Positions 1-8,206 of a stretch of DNA of 64,000 nt are shown one piece after another. Numbering within the stretch: position 1 is the first letter of the stretch; each line of letters opens with the position of its first letter. The position numbers and the translations under genes are program-made. Where the stretch lies: the NCBI GenBank assembly GCA_937146765.1, contig CAKZRP010000020.1:94900-158899 (forward strand). The letters are read 5' to 3'. The stretch is from an uncultured Paracoccaceae bacterium (lineage in GTDB: Bacteria; Pseudomonadota; Alphaproteobacteria; Rhodobacterales; Rhodobacteraceae). The notes beneath the pieces are model-generated. The model was not told where the DNA came from, did not search any database, and worked only from the letters and a program-made list of their open reading frames with translations.

Positions 1-692
1 GTGACATAGGACTGGTTGAGAAGACCTTCGCGCTGCACCACCTGCGGCATGTCGAATCCGAGGTCGATCAGGAACTTGCCGCGAATGTCCCGCGCGGTAT
101 AGGCGCCGGAGGTGCCCGCCCAGACCATCACCGCGGTGGCGCCTTGCCACTCGGGATGCGCGGCGCGCAGCGCGGCCATGCGTCGGTCGAAGCCGGAGAT
201 GATCTCCTCGGCCTTTTGGGCCGTGCCGGTGGCCTGACCCAGTCGCAGCAGCATCTCCTGCCAGCCCATCCCGTAGTCGCCGGCACCGGGGGCGGGGGGC
301 AGGGTGGGCGCAATCTGCGACAGCAGTGCATATTCCTGCGCCGTCATGCCGGACCATTGCCCGACGATGAGATCCGGCTCCATCGCGGCGATCGCCTCGA
401 TGTCGATTTCCCCCTGCATCACGATGGGTTGAGCCTCGCCAAGGGCCGCCTGCCCCCAGGGCCAGACACCATAGGGGTAGGGTCCGTACCATTTGCGCAA
501 AGCATGGGGCACGACATCGAGCGACAGCAGGAAGTCATGCCCGATGAAGCTGAGGGAGACCACGCGGCGCGGTTTCGCGGTGAAGGTCGTGCTGCCGTAG
601 ATATGCTCGAGGGTCACGGGAAAATCGTCGGCGCGCGCTGCGACGGGCAGGGCGGTCAGGCCGAGGAAAAGCAGGAGCAGGAACGGTCGCAT
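1..692 (-). CDS. Iron-siderophore ABC transporter substrate-binding protein (partial, C-terminus off left edge)
   Basis: Reading the minus strand from the ATG at 692 gives about 230 residues open to the window edge. The N-terminus is a Sec signal peptide (MRPFLLLLFLGLTALPVAARA) followed by TFTAKPRRVVSLSFIGHDFLLSLDVVP and IAAMEPDLIVGQWSGMT, the layout of FecB/FepB-type class III binding proteins (PF01497). These deliver ferric siderophores to an inner-membrane FecCD-type permease. A GAAAGG Shine-Dalgarno lies just upstream. It follows the TonB receptor gene on the same strand after 70 bases, so the two are probably one siderophore-uptake operon whose permease and ATPase would lie beyond the left edge (inference). 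The substrate cannot be read from sequence. Confidence 0.85.
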   Translation of the reverse strand, partial: MRPFLLLLFLGLTALPVAARADDFPVTLEHIYGSTTFTAKPRRVVSLSFIGHDFLLSLDVVPHALRKWYGPYPYGVWPWGQAALGEAQPIVMQGEIDIEAIAAMEPDLIVGQWSGMTAQEYALLSQIAPTLPPAPGAGDYGMGWQEMLLRLGQATGTAQKAEEIISGFDRRMAALRAAHPEWQGATAVMVWAGTSGAYTARDIRGKFLIDLGFDMPQVVQREGLLNQSYV

Positions 693-762
693 CGGTGGAG
701 CCTTTCGGCGAGGACGGAATACGGCCCCCGGGCCATTGCAGGTCCGGGGGCGGGCGTTCGGA

Positions 763-2862
763 TCAGAACTTGGAGGTCAAGGTCAGCGCCACATTGCGCC
801 CCTCGCCAAAGTAGCAGGCGCCGGATTGGCAGGTGCCCATGTAGAACTCATCGGTGAGGTTCTGCACGTTCAGAGCCACTTGCCAGTTGTCGCGCGCATA
901 GCTGATGGCCGCGTCATAGAGCGTGTAGGAGGGTGTCTCCAGCGTGTCGGACCCGTCCCAGGCAGAGCCGGTGTAGCGAACGCCCGCGCCGAATTTCCAC
1001 CCTTGCAGGCTGCCGGCGGAGGGTTCGTAGTTCACCCAGAGCGAGGCGGCATTCTGCGGCACCTGCGCGATCCGCGCACCGCTGGAATTCTCGGTATCGA
1101 GATAGGTATAGGCCGCGTCAAAACTGACGTCGCCGAGGCGGTGGAACAGTTCGAGCTCCAGACCCTTGGACTTTGCCTGTCCGGTTTGCACCGAGAAGCC
1201 GGGGTTTGCGGAATCTGCCACGGTCATGTTCGACTTGGTGAGGTCAAAGACGGAGGCCGCAAACAGGGTGTCGGTGCCAACCGGCTGGTACTTCAGGCCG
1301 ATTTCATATTGGGTGCCTTCGGTCGGCTTGAACGGGTTGCCATTGACGTCGGTGCCGACCACATCCTGACGGAAGCTTTCGGCATAGCTGATGTAGGGGG
1401 CCAGACCATTGTCGAAGCGGTACATGACCGCCGCATTGCCGGTCCAGGCGCTGTCATCGGCGGCGATGGCGGTCGCGCCAAAGCTGCCGGTGCTGGCGCC
1501 GGTCTTGATCCCGCCATAGCGCAGGCCGAAGTCCAGGATCAGCCGCTCCTGAATGGTGGCGCGGTTCTGGACGTAGACACCCCATTCTGTGATCGCGGTA
1601 CCGTCGCTGTCGGTGACGGTGATCGACGGGTAGCCCGCATAGGTCGGGTTGAACGGATCGATCGGGGCCACTTGCGCGCCATAGCCGGAATCGCTGTCAT
1701 AATAGCCGCGGGAGTAGCTGGCGCCGATCAGGCTGCGCATCTCCGCTCCGCCAAGCGTGTAGGTCGCGGTGGCATAGCCATCAAGCGCGGCGGTCTTCAG
1801 CTCGTTCTCGGCGCGGTAGAAGGTGCGGTTGATGGTGCCGTCGCTGTTGTACCGCCCGTTGCCGAAATTGTCGTAGGCCCACCAGGCGTGCTGATATTCA
1901 GCCTCGCCTTCGAGATAGCGCGCGCTGGCGTTCACGCTCCAGACATCGTTGAACCGGTGGCTGATCATGGCAGTGAGGCTGCGCTGTTCGGAATTGAACT
2001 TGTCAAAACCCGGCTCGCCGACAAACAGGCTGTCGTCAAAGAAGGTGCCATTGCCAAAACCGGTCGCGGGCAGCAGCGTGCCATAGACGGAAGCGAACTG
2101 GATCAGCGGGCTGCCGTCGTTCTTCTGATAGTTGGCCAGCACGGTGACTTCGGTATTGTCCGAGGGACGCCAGGTGATCGACGGGGCGAGCGCGATGGCA
2201 TCGTCCTGCGAGTAATCCACCGGAGTCTCGGCATCGCGCAGCACGCCCACGAGACGGTAGCGCAGCGTGCCCGAGGCATTGAGAGCACCGTTGATATCGC
2301 CTGCGATCTGCGCCTTGTTGTTGGAGCCGACCGTCATCTGCACGAGATTGTCGCTGTCCTGCGCGGCGGTCTTCGATGTGGTATTGACCACACCACCGAC
2401 GGAGCCGCTGCCGTAAAGGCCCGAGGACGGCCCCTTCAGTACTTCGACAGAGTTCAGCAGAAAGGGCTCCGGCTTGGTGTCATTGTAATAGCCATAGCGC
2501 GCGTTGAGCCCGTCATGCAGGGTCGAGGGGGCAAAACCACGCACCAGCGTCCAGTCGGAGCGGTTGTCCAGACCCCACTGACCGGCCACGATGCCAGAGG
2601 CATATTGCAGCGCTTGTTCCACACTGGTGACGCCACGGTCCGCCATCTGCTGGGCGGTGACCACATGAACCGCTCGCGGGGTGGTCGCGATCGAATCCCC
2701 GGTCTTGGCCACAGTGCCGGTATCGAGCGCCACGCTCTCACCAAAGAAACCGGTGGAGTCTTCACCTGTGACCACGATCGGTTGCAGGTCGATGACCTGC
2801 GCCGTGGCTGGCAGGGCCGCCATCAAGGCGCAGAGTGATACAGTTGTCGTCCGTAGAGCCAT
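763..2862 (-). CDS. TonB-dependent siderophore receptor
   Basis: 699 residues. A signal peptide ends near residue 22 (ALPATAQ); a TonB-box-like IVVTGE follows at about residues 29-34, then a plug domain (about 50-160, with EVLKGPSSGLYGSGSVGGVVNTTSK) and a long beta-barrel ending in the outer-membrane signature LTSKF with terminal Phe. Length and plug motifs match the TonB-siderophor family (FhuA/FpvA/FoxA-like). There is no N-terminal STN signalling domain, so it is a plain transporter rather than a sigma-regulator transducer. It moves a ferric siderophore across the outer membrane using TonB energy; the adjacent FecB-like protein would take it on in the periplasm. The substrate is unknown. 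Confidence 0.93.
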   Translation of the reverse strand: MALRTTTVSLCALMAALPATAQVIDLQPIVVTGEDSTGFFGESVALDTGTVAKTGDSIATTPRAVHVVTAQQMADRGVTSVEQALQYASGIVAGQWGLDNRSDWTLVRGFAPSTLHDGLNARYGYYNDTKPEPFLLNSVEVLKGPSSGLYGSGSVGGVVNTTSKTAAQDSDNLVQMTVGSNNKAQIAGDINGALNASGTLRYRLVGVLRDAETPVDYSQDDAIALAPSITWRPSDNTEVTVLANYQKNDGSPLIQFASVYGTLLPATGFGNGTFFDDSLFVGEPGFDKFNSEQRSLTAMISHRFNDVWSVNASARYLEGEAEYQHAWWAYDNFGNGRYNSDGTINRTFYRAENELKTAALDGYATATYTLGGAEMRSLIGASYSRGYYDSDSGYGAQVAPIDPFNPTYAGYPSITVTDSDGTAITEWGVYVQNRATIQERLILDFGLRYGGIKTGASTGSFGATAIAADDSAWTGNAAVMYRFDNGLAPYISYAESFRQDVVGTDVNGNPFKPTEGTQYEIGLKYQPVGTDTLFAASVFDLTKSNMTVADSANPGFSVQTGQAKSKGLELELFHRLGDVSFDAAYTYLDTENSSGARIAQVPQNAASLWVNYEPSAGSLQGWKFGAGVRYTGSAWDGSDTLETPSYTLYDAAISYARDNWQVALNVQNLTDEFYMGTCQSGACYFGEGRNVALTLTSKF

Positions 2863-2928
2863 TGTCCCATTTCCGCTTGTCTTGTTCTTTTTGTTGCCTT
2901 GCGGAACCGCTGGGTGAGGTTGCGGCTA

Positions 2929-2942
2929 TTAAACCTGTTTAA
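2929..2942. promoter_or_regulatory. Palindrome in the receptor/GntR divergent region
   Basis: TTAAAC-CT-GTTTAA is a perfect 6-bp inverted repeat about 65 bases upstream of the receptor start, within the 205-base divergent gap to the GntR gene. Its position suits an operator for either gene. It does not match the RirA iron-Rhodo box (TGA-N9-TCA) or the Irr ICE box as I know them, so the regulator is unassigned. Confidence 0.3.
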
Positions 2943-3067
2943 AAGAGTCAAGTATCTTCTGCCCTGCTTACCCCGGGAAGCTGCTGCGCTGCGGCAGGTT
3001 TTGCGGCTTGACAAGGAACAGGCGGCAAGGTCCAAAATATCCAACATTTTTGAAATTCAGGGATAAA

Positions 3068-3733
3068 ATGCTGTTTTCCCGCCGCCCCAACGATGATGAT
3101 ACCGTGGTCGCCATGCTGGCCTCGGCCATTCGGCGCGACATTTCTTTTGGGGCCCTTCGCCCGGATGAGAAGCTCAAAATCGAGGCGCTGCGGCAACGCT
3201 ATGGAGGCTCCAACCACTCCATGCGAGAAACCCTGCGGATGCTGGTCTCCGAGGGCATGGTGGAGGCGACCAACCAACGCGGCTTTCGGGTGACCTCCGC
3301 CACCGAGGATGATCTGGCCGATATCCTGATGATGCGGCTGGAGGTGGAAAAGCTGGCCTTGTCGCGTGCCCTGACCGAGGGCGGCGTGGAGTGGGAGGCG
3401 GCGGTGATCGCCACGCACCATCGGATGACGCGCAGCGAGGCGCAGGTGCAAGGTGATCCCAATGACGCCACCGCGCTGGATTGGGACGAGGCCTGCCGCG
3501 CCTATGTTCTGGCGCTGGTCTCGGCCTGCGGCTCGCCTCGGCTGATCGGCATGGTGGCGCGGTTCTATGACCAATCCCGCCGGTTCCGCCTCGCCCGTCT
3601 GCGCGAGGGGCGCATCGACTTTGCCGCCCGCAAGATGCGGCACGAGCATTTGAAAACTGCTCTTATGGATCGTGACAGCGCCACCGCTTTGGCCTGTCTG
3701 GAGGAGGACACCCGCGCTGACCTGCGTGGATAA
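3068..3733 (+). CDS. GntR-family transcriptional regulator (FCD subfamily)
   Basis: 221 residues from ATG 3068 (the open frame extends upstream to a TTG at 3008, but 3068 has an AGGGA ribosome site). The N-terminal winged helix (about 10-75: LASAIRRDISFGALRPDEKL, then RQRYGGSNHSMRETLRMLVSEG) is a GntR DNA-binding domain. The all-helical C-terminal half (ILMMRLEVEKLALSRA, then HEHLKTALMDRDSATA) fits the FCD ligand-binding domain. It sits directly upstream of, and on the same strand as, a NitT/TauT-type ABC importer and probably controls it in response to that substrate or a product (inference). Confidence 0.88.
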   Translation: MLFSRRPNDDDTVVAMLASAIRRDISFGALRPDEKLKIEALRQRYGGSNHSMRETLRMLVSEGMVEATNQRGFRVTSATEDDLADILMMRLEVEKLALSRALTEGGVEWEAAVIATHHRMTRSEAQVQGDPNDATALDWDEACRAYVLALVSACGSPRLIGMVARFYDQSRRFRLARLREGRIDFAARKMRHEHLKTALMDRDSATALACLEEDTRADLRG

Positions 3734-3769
3734 AGGACGAAACCACCAATTCTCAGGGAGGAGACCACG

Positions 3770-4789
3770 GTGACCACATTCAACAGACGACAGACCCTCG
3801 CGCTCATGGGGGCCGCCGCTGCCTCTGGCCTTGCAGCACCGGCGATTGCCTCTGGCAAAAAGCCAGTTGTGGGCGCCATGAGCCTCGCCAGCCATTCCGG
3901 CAGTTTCCTCGCGGTGGAGCGCGGCTATTTCAAGGACGCGGGCCTTGATGTGGAGCTGAAGTTCTTTGAAGCGGCGCAGCCGATGGCCGTGGCGATTGCC
4001 TCTGGTGATGTGGATTTCGGCGTCACCGCAATCTCTGGCGGCTTGCTGAGCCTCGCGCAAAAGGGCGCTGTGAAGGTGATCGGCGGCGCGCTCTCCGAGG
4101 AAAAGGGTATCGACGGCCAGAAGATCCTCGCGTCCGACGTGGCGTTTCAGGCCGGTCTGACCGCGCCCGAGGGGCTGGATGGCAAGCGGTTCGGCATGAC
4201 CACCGCTGGCTCGTCCTTCCACTACATGGGCGCCAAGGTCGCGGCGGCTTCTGGCGGCACGCCGCAGTTCGTGCCGCTGCAAAAGGTTGGCGCGGTGATC
4301 GGCGCGCTGAAATCGGGCCAGATTGATGCCTGGTCCATCGTTCCCCATATCGCCAAACCGCTGGCAGCCTCGGGCGAGGTGCATATCATCGGCGATGTGG
4401 CGGATTACATCCCCGACTATCAGGTGACCACCGTCTTCACCTCGTCGAAAAACGCCAGCGATGAACGCGCGCTGGTGGAAAGCTTCCTCAAGGGCTTCGG
4501 CATGGGGGTGGCGGATTACAACGCCACCATGGTTGACAAGCAGAACGGTGAGGAAGCCATCAACGAGATGGTCGCGCTGATCCACAAATATGTCTACACC
4601 GACCGCCCGCTCGACAAGGCGGCGCCCTCAATCATTGCGGGGTCCATGCGCCTCAACAAGGATGCGGCGATCAATGTAGCCTCGATCGCCGATCAGCTCG
4701 CCTGGATGCAGGGCGAGGGGCTGGTGGATGCGGATATCACGCTCGAGACCTTCCTCGACACCAGCTACGTCGAGACCATCGGCGCGTAA
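3770..4789 (+). CDS. ABC transporter substrate-binding protein, NitT/TauT (SsuA/THI5-like) family
   Basis: 339 residues from a GTG start preceded by GGGAGGAG. The N-terminus FNRRQTLALMGAAAA has the twin-arginine motif of a Tat signal, unusual but not rare for this family, with likely cleavage after AIASG. The mature part is a type II periplasmic-binding fold (SHSGSFLAVERGYFKDAGLDV; SGDVDFGVTAISGG; DGKRFGMTTAGSSFHYMGA), typical of the NMT1/SsuA/TauA group that binds sulfonates, nitrate, thiamine precursors or related small molecules. It is the first transporter gene after the GntR regulator. No specific ligand can be assigned. Confidence 0.88.
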   Translation: MTTFNRRQTLALMGAAAASGLAAPAIASGKKPVVGAMSLASHSGSFLAVERGYFKDAGLDVELKFFEAAQPMAVAIASGDVDFGVTAISGGLLSLAQKGAVKVIGGALSEEKGIDGQKILASDVAFQAGLTAPEGLDGKRFGMTTAGSSFHYMGAKVAAASGGTPQFVPLQKVGAVIGALKSGQIDAWSIVPHIAKPLAASGEVHIIGDVADYIPDYQVTTVFTSSKNASDERALVESFLKGFGMGVADYNATMVDKQNGEEAINEMVALIHKYVYTDRPLDKAAPSIIAGSMRLNKDAAINVASIADQLAWMQGEGLVDADITLETFLDTSYVETIGA

Positions 4790-4801
4790 TCTAATCGCGT
4801 T

Positions 4802-4829
4802 TTGAGGGCGGCGTCTGCGTCGCCCTCAA
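4802..4829 (+). promoter_or_regulatory. Intercistronic stem-loop after the binding-protein gene
   Basis: TTGAGGGCG and CGCCCTCAA form a perfect 9-bp stem around a 10-base loop, in the 61 bases between the binding-protein and ATPase genes. No T tract follows. Such hairpins commonly protect the upstream message or partly stop transcription so that more binding protein than membrane component is made (known for ABC operons; inferred here). Confidence 0.55.
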
Positions 4830-4850
4830 CAGATTAAAGGCACGGATTTC

Positions 4851-5618
4851 ATGGACATTCGACTGGACGGGATCAGCCATTCCTATGGCGAGACCGAGGT
4901 CCTGCGGGACATTTCACTGGACGTGGCCTCCGGGCAGATCGTCTGCCTCGTGGGTCCGTCTGGCTGCGGAAAATCGACCCTGTTGCGGTTTCTTGGCGGT
5001 CTGGAGCGACCGACCTCGGGGCGGGTCCTGCAACTCGGCGTGCCGCCCGAGGGGTGTCTCAATCCGCTCACTTATGTGTTTCAGGACTTCGCCCTGCTGC
5101 CCTGGCGCAGCGTGCGCGGCAATATCTCTCTCGTGCTGGAGGATCACGGCATCCGTGGCGCAAAGGCGCAGGAGATCATTGCCGACGTTCTGGCGCGCAC
5201 CAAGCTCACCGATTTCGCCAAGGCGCTGCCGAAACAGCTGTCGGGCGGCATGAAGCAACGCGTGGCGATTGCCCGCGCGCTGGCGGTGAAGCCGGCGGTG
5301 ATGCTGATGGATGAACCGCTCTCCGCCCTCGACAGCCAGACGCGGGAACTGCTGATGGATGATCTCGTGGCGCTTTGGGAACGGCAGCCGTTTACCGCCG
5401 TCTACGTCACCCACAACCTCGCCGAGGCAGTGCGGCTTGGCCACAAGATCGTGGTGCTGTCCCGCCGCCCGGGTCGCATCCGCGAGGTGGTGGAGATCGC
5501 CAAGCCACTGTCGCAGCGCGCTTATGCGGATGCCGAGCTGGAACAGGTGCAAAAGCACCTCTGGCACCTGATGCGAGACGAAGCCCGCGCGGCGGATGAG
5601 GAGCTTTTGCATGTCTGA
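4851..5618 (+). CDS. ABC transporter ATP-binding protein, NitT/TauT (SsuB/TauB) family
   Basis: 255 residues. Walker A GPSGCGKST at 35-43, Q-loop Q78 in VFQDFALLPW, signature LSGGMKQR at 130-137, Walker B VMLMDEP at 150-156 and H-loop H188 (YVTHNLAEAV) are all intact, and the CxxxLRFLGGL and QDFALLPW context is that of SsuB/TauB/NrtD ATPases. It energises the import system with the binding protein upstream and the permease downstream, whose start it overlaps by 8 bases. Confidence 0.93.
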   Translation: MDIRLDGISHSYGETEVLRDISLDVASGQIVCLVGPSGCGKSTLLRFLGGLERPTSGRVLQLGVPPEGCLNPLTYVFQDFALLPWRSVRGNISLVLEDHGIRGAKAQEIIADVLARTKLTDFAKALPKQLSGGMKQRVAIARALAVKPAVMLMDEPLSALDSQTRELLMDDLVALWERQPFTAVYVTHNLAEAVRLGHKIVVLSRRPGRIREVVEIAKPLSQRAYADAELEQVQKHLWHLMRDEARAADEELLHV

Positions 5619-6420
5619 TACCTCCTTTGCACGCCAACCGCTGGAAGTCCGGTTTCGCGGCGGTGGTTTCGCCCCGAAACGCCGCCGCTGGGTTGGTCCT
5701 GCGGTCTTTGTGGTGCTGATCGCCCTTGTCGAATGGGGCACTCGTTCGGGGTTCATCTCGGCTCTGACTTTGCCGAAGCCCTCGGACGTGCTGGCGACGC
5801 TGATCGAGCTTTGGCAATCCGGCATGTTTGTGAAACACATGGTCCCCTCGCTGACCCGCCTTGCGGTGGGTGCGGCCCTGGGCGCGAGTGTCGGCATGGG
5901 CGTCGGTATCCTGATCGGGCTGTTTTCCTATATCCGCGCCGGGCTGGTGCCGCTGACGGCGGCCATTTTCCCGATCCCGAAAATCGCCCTGCTGCCGCTG
6001 TTTGTGATCTGGTTTGGCATCGACGAGGGGTCGAAGTATGCCCTGATCGCCTTTGGCACCTTCACCCCCACGGTGGTCGCCACCTATGGCGCGGTGGATA
6101 ATGTGGATCGGTCGCTCATTCGCATGGGGCAGAGCTTTGGCCTGTCTTGGATGTCGATCGTGCGCAAGATCGTGTTGCCCGGTGCCATGCCCGGCATCCT
6201 CTCCGGTCTGCGCATCAGCCTTGCCATCGCGATCATCCTTCTGGTCGCGGCCGAAATGCTCGGCGCGCAATACGGGATCGGCGCCTATATCCTCGAGGCC
6301 GGCGCGCTCTATGATCTGGAGCGGCTGTTTGCCGGCGTGGTGATCCTGTCGCTGCTCGGCGTGCTGACCTCCGGCGCGATTGGTCTGATCGAGCGGCGGG
6401 TGCTCGGCTGGCGGTCCTGA
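5611..6420 (+). CDS. ABC transporter permease, NitT/TauT (SsuC/TauC) family
   Basis: 269 residues from ATG 5611. An in-frame ATG at 5596 exists, but the GAGGAG at 5596-5602 serves the 5611 start, which overlaps the ATPase stop. About six membrane segments are visible; the permease EAA loop appears around SLIRMGQSFGLSWMSIVRKIVLPGAMPGILSGLR. Family BPD_transp_1, as in SsuC/TauC. It is the last gene of the GntR-SBP-ATPase-permease unit and ends four bases before the convergent tungstate-locus regulator. Confidence 0.92.
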   Translation: MSDTSFARQPLEVRFRGGGFAPKRRRWVGPAVFVVLIALVEWGTRSGFISALTLPKPSDVLATLIELWQSGMFVKHMVPSLTRLAVGAALGASVGMGVGILIGLFSYIRAGLVPLTAAIFPIPKIALLPLFVIWFGIDEGSKYALIAFGTFTPTVVATYGAVDNVDRSLIRMGQSFGLSWMSIVRKIVLPGAMPGILSGLRISLAIAIILLVAAEMLGAQYGIGAYILEAGALYDLERLFAGVVILSLLGVLTSGAIGLIERRVLGWRS

Positions 6421-6424
6421 GCCC

Positions 6425-7312
6425 TCAGCCGTTCCACAGCACAGCGCCAAAGCCCGAGGTGTCATAGCCGCCCATCTCGGCGGCACGACGGGCAAAGGCC
6501 TCGGACTGGCAGAACTGATGGAAACACTGGAAGGCAGGGTCGAACCAGGCCTTGCGGTCCACCAGCAGGGCGAATTCCTCTTCCACCAGTGTTGTGAAGC
6601 GCAGCCCATAGGCGCGGGCAACCGCCTCAAGGCCAAAGGTCGCGTCTGCGGTGCCGCGTCGGACCGCCTCTACCGCCTCGTCCTCAGAGCGGGCGATGTC
6701 GGTCAGGGTGAGGCTATCGCGGTCGAGTTTCTCCGCCGCCGCCAGATCGCGGAACAGCCGATCAGTGCCGGATTCCGGCTGGCGCGGGGCAAGGCGCAGG
6801 CCGATGAGGTCTTTGAGCGCGCTGAGCGCGGGCGCGTCCTCTCGACTAACCAGGCCACGCGCTCGGGTCGCAAAACGGATCAGCACGGCATTCTGCCCGA
6901 CAGCCAGTTTCTGCACGGTGGGAATGTTCCAAGTGCCGGTTTTCGCGTCCCTTAGATGCATCCCGGCGGCGATGCCTTCGCCGCGCACGAACCGCTCCAA
7001 CCCGTCCATCGAGCCGTCGAAATAGCTGGCAAGGCCAGAGCGCGACTGGCGCACCGCCCAATCGAGCAGGGGGTCATGGCTGCCAAGGAGCACCTGCGGC
7101 CGCTCCACAGGGGCCGCCTCGCCACCGGATTTGGCGCGGGCAATCCAGGCGCGAATTTCACCGGCCGGAAACAACAGCTTACCGGTGGCGCGCGAACAGG
7201 GCACTTCGCCCGAGGCGGCCAGATCGTAGATCTTGCGTTCCTTGAGGCGCAGCAAATCCGCCAGCTCGGGAACGGTCAGATATTCGTGGTCGGGAAAGTC
7301 GGGCTCGGGCAT
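6425..7312 (-). CDS. HTH (excisionase/MerR-like) regulator fused to a periplasmic-binding-protein-like sensor domain
   Basis: 295 residues. The first 55 or so (YLTVPELADLLRLKERKIYD, then GKLLFPAGEIRAWI) are an excisionase-type helix-turn-helix (HTH_17). The rest (VLLGSHDPLLDWAVRQSRSG, RLAPRQPESGTDRLFRDL, TADATFGLEAVARAYGL) resembles the PBP-like domain of COG1910, related to molybdate/tungstate-binding proteins. There is no signal peptide, so it is cytosolic. As the fourth gene after tupB-tupC-tupA it is well placed to sense oxyanion and control the operon. This is a different architecture from ModE/TunR (HTH plus TOBE). Function is inferred from domain layout and position. Confidence 0.8.
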   Translation of the reverse strand: MPEPDFPDHEYLTVPELADLLRLKERKIYDLAASGEVPCSRATGKLLFPAGEIRAWIARAKSGGEAAPVERPQVLLGSHDPLLDWAVRQSRSGLASYFDGSMDGLERFVRGEGIAAGMHLRDAKTGTWNIPTVQKLAVGQNAVLIRFATRARGLVSREDAPALSALKDLIGLRLAPRQPESGTDRLFRDLAAAEKLDRDSLTLTDIARSEDEAVEAVRRGTADATFGLEAVARAYGLRFTTLVEEEFALLVDRKAWFDPAFQCFHQFCQSEAFARRAAEMGGYDTSGFGAVLWNG

Positions 7313-7326
7313 GGCGCAGTCTGTTT

Positions 7327-7350
7327 GGGGCGGCCCTGACTGACCGCCCC
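7327..7350 (-). promoter_or_regulatory. Hairpin between tupA and the regulator gene
   Basis: GGGGCGG and CCGCCCC pair as a perfect 7-bp stem with a 10-base loop in the 48-base gap after tupA. In the direction of transcription (minus) it is followed by AAACAGA, not a T run, so it looks like a message-stabilising or partial-attenuation hairpin that would lower the regulator relative to tupA. Confidence 0.45.
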
Positions 7351-7360
7351 AGCGACTGTA

Positions 7361-8182
7361 TCAGTTCTTCGGCGCGTTGGGGAAGAACAGTTGCTGGTCG
7401 TTGATGGTATAGGCGGCAATCGCGTCCTGACCTTCGGGTGACACCAGCCAATCGGAGAAGGTCTTTGCGCCTTCGACGTTCACCGAGGGGCACTTGGCCG
7501 GATTGACCGGGATCACGCCATATTGGTTGAAGAGGTCGTCATCGCCCTCGACCTGGATGGTATAGTCCTGCTTGTTGTCAAAGCTGATCCAGGTGGCGCG
7601 ATCGGTCAGCACATAGGCCCCCATGCCGATGCCCGTGTTGAGCGTGGCCCCCATGCCGGAGCCGGTTTCGCGGTACCACTGGCCCGAGGCAGCAGCAGTG
7701 TCGATACCTGCGGCTTTCCAGAGGGCCTGCTCCTTCTTGTGGGTGCCGGAGTCGTCCCCGCGCGAGGCAAAGAGTGCACCGCTGGAAGAGATCTGGCGCA
7801 GTGCGCCCTCGATATCCGTCATGCCATGGAGACCGGCCGGGTCCGCGGCCGGGCCGACGACGACAAAGTCATTGTACATGAGATCCGTGCGCTCGGTGCC
7901 AAAGCCTGCCTCGACGAATTTCTCCTCGGCGGCCTTGGCGTGCACCAGCAGCACGTCGCCATCGCACATCTCGGCGTTCTTGATCGCCTGACCGGTGCCG
8001 ACGGCCACCACATTCACCTGAATGCCGGTCTTGTCTTGAAAGATCGGCAGCAGGTAGTCGTAGAGGCCGGAATTCGCGGTCGAGGTCGTGGACTGCACGA
8101 GGATCGACTGATCGGCGGCATAGGTGCTCGTGGCGAGGGTCAGCGCGATAAAGGACGCGCCGAGGGTCTGGCTCAGCTTCAT
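7361..8182 (-). CDS. tupA: Tungstate ABC transporter substrate-binding protein
   Basis: 273 residues. A signal peptide ends at about residue 22 (TSTYAA). The STTST motif at 31-35, in ILVQSTTSTANSGLYDYLLP, is the oxyanion-contact signature of TupA proteins; AVGTGQAIKNAEMCDGDVLLVHA and FASRGDDSGTHKKE are also typical. TupA captures tungstate in the periplasm with high selectivity over molybdate (family knowledge). Two cysteines (near residues 72 and 227 of the chain) occur. The gene lies between the ATPase (24 bases upstream) and the PBP-type regulator (downstream). Confidence 0.93.
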   Translation of the reverse strand: MKLSQTLGASFIALTLATSTYAADQSILVQSTTSTANSGLYDYLLPIFQDKTGIQVNVVAVGTGQAIKNAEMCDGDVLLVHAKAAEEKFVEAGFGTERTDLMYNDFVVVGPAADPAGLHGMTDIEGALRQISSSGALFASRGDDSGTHKKEQALWKAAGIDTAAASGQWYRETGSGMGATLNTGIGMGAYVLTDRATWISFDNKQDYTIQVEGDDDLFNQYGVIPVNPAKCPSVNVEGAKTFSDWLVSPEGQDAIAAYTINDQQLFFPNAPKN

Positions 8183-8206
8183 GTGGGGTCTCCCTTAAGT
8201 CATTGG

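Noticed and set aside
736..2838. 700-codon plus-strand open frame opposite the TonB receptor
   Set aside because: It is an antisense shadow of the receptor gene: no domain, low-complexity Gly/Val/Ala-rich, while the minus frame has signal peptide, plug and barrel motifs.
2863..3067. RirA, Irr or Fur box for the siderophore receptor
   Set aside because: I looked for TGA-N9-TCA and TTAGAA-type dyads and found no convincing match; only the TTAAAC/GTTTAA dyad was kept, unassigned.
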